NCBI GenBank assembly: GCA_003445035.1
Contig: DLVV01000202.1
Location: 1-5,390 of the forward strand
Origin: Planctomycetaceae bacterium
Lineage (GTDB): Bacteria; Planctomycetota; Planctomycetia; Planctomycetales; Planctomycetaceae
Reading direction: 5' to 3'
DNA: 5,390 bases
The translations under genes were made by a program, and so were the position numbers. This document shows, one piece after another, positions 5,343-5,390 of this stretch (positions within the stretch are counted from its first letter, which is position 1; each line of letters begins with the position of its first letter). The notes under the pieces were generated by a model. The model did no database searches, was not told the origin of the DNA, and saw only the letters and a program-made list of their open reading frames with translations.

Positions 5343-5390
5343 ATGAGTTACGTCGGCCTGTTCGACCAGAATTCGCGAGGATCTCTTCGC
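5343..5390 (+). CDS. Start of an unidentified gene (first 16 codons, runs off window)
   Basis: ATG 5343 is preceded by GAGGA (5331-5335) with a 7-base spacer, the best ribosome binding site in the window. The frame MSYVGLFDQNSRGSLR is open to the edge. The residues visible are not hydrophobic, so there is no sign of a signal peptide. Sixteen residues are too few to recognise a family. The 207-base gap before it suggests its own transcription unit. The call rests on the ribosome binding site and the open frame. Confidence 0.55.
   Translation, partial: MSYVGLFDQNSRGSLR

Noticed and set aside
1..5390. CRISPR array, tRNA, rRNA, insertion sequence or phage-defence system
   Set aside because: I saw no regularly spaced repeats, no tRNA-like cloverleaf, no transposase or integrase motif, and no nuclease, methylase or other defence-type domain in any convincing frame.

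Overview
The window comes from a GC-rich bacterium, almost certainly a planctomycete. It carries several families that are characteristic of, or strongly expanded in, that phylum: an exported DUF1501 protein, the N-terminus of a DUF1549-type protein, an exported planctomycete-type cytochrome c (CxxCH), and an exported leucine-rich-repeat protein of the type often found beside them. No RNA gene, CRISPR array, transposase or integrase is visible.

Layout. At the left edge a minus-strand gene (344 to 1, running off the window) encodes a secreted protein with a CIRCH heme site, read as the N-terminus of a DUF1592-group cytochrome. A divergent intergenic region (345-505) with two adjacent inverted repeats separates it from a plus-strand gene for a small single-span membrane protein of unknown function (506-985). 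Next is a plus-strand cluster: DUF1501 (about 1074-2489), an LRR protein (2531-3421), and a truncated DUF1549 gene (3418-3849) that overlaps the LRR stop by 4 bases (ATGA). A strong inverted repeat (3862-3902), probably a terminator, closes the cluster. A separate gene (3936-5135) encodes a membrane-anchored member of the peptidylarginine/agmatine deiminase family. The last 255 bases hold a possible terminator, a weak promoter and the first 16 codons of an unidentified gene with a good ribosome binding site.

How the genes fit together. DUF1501, DUF1549-type proteins, cytochromes and LRR proteins commonly co-occur in planctomycetes and all appear to be exported here. Their biochemical job is not established, and I assign none. 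The DUF1549 partner is broken, so the cluster is partly decayed or the module has been reduced to DUF1501 plus LRR.

Most noteworthy: the C-terminal third of the LRR protein aligns closely with the beta domain of the eukaryotic von Hippel-Lindau (VHL) tumour suppressor, including most of the hydroxyproline pocket. The deiminase-family protein keeps His, Asp and Cys catalytic residues but appears to have Asn in place of the first guanidinium-binding Asp.
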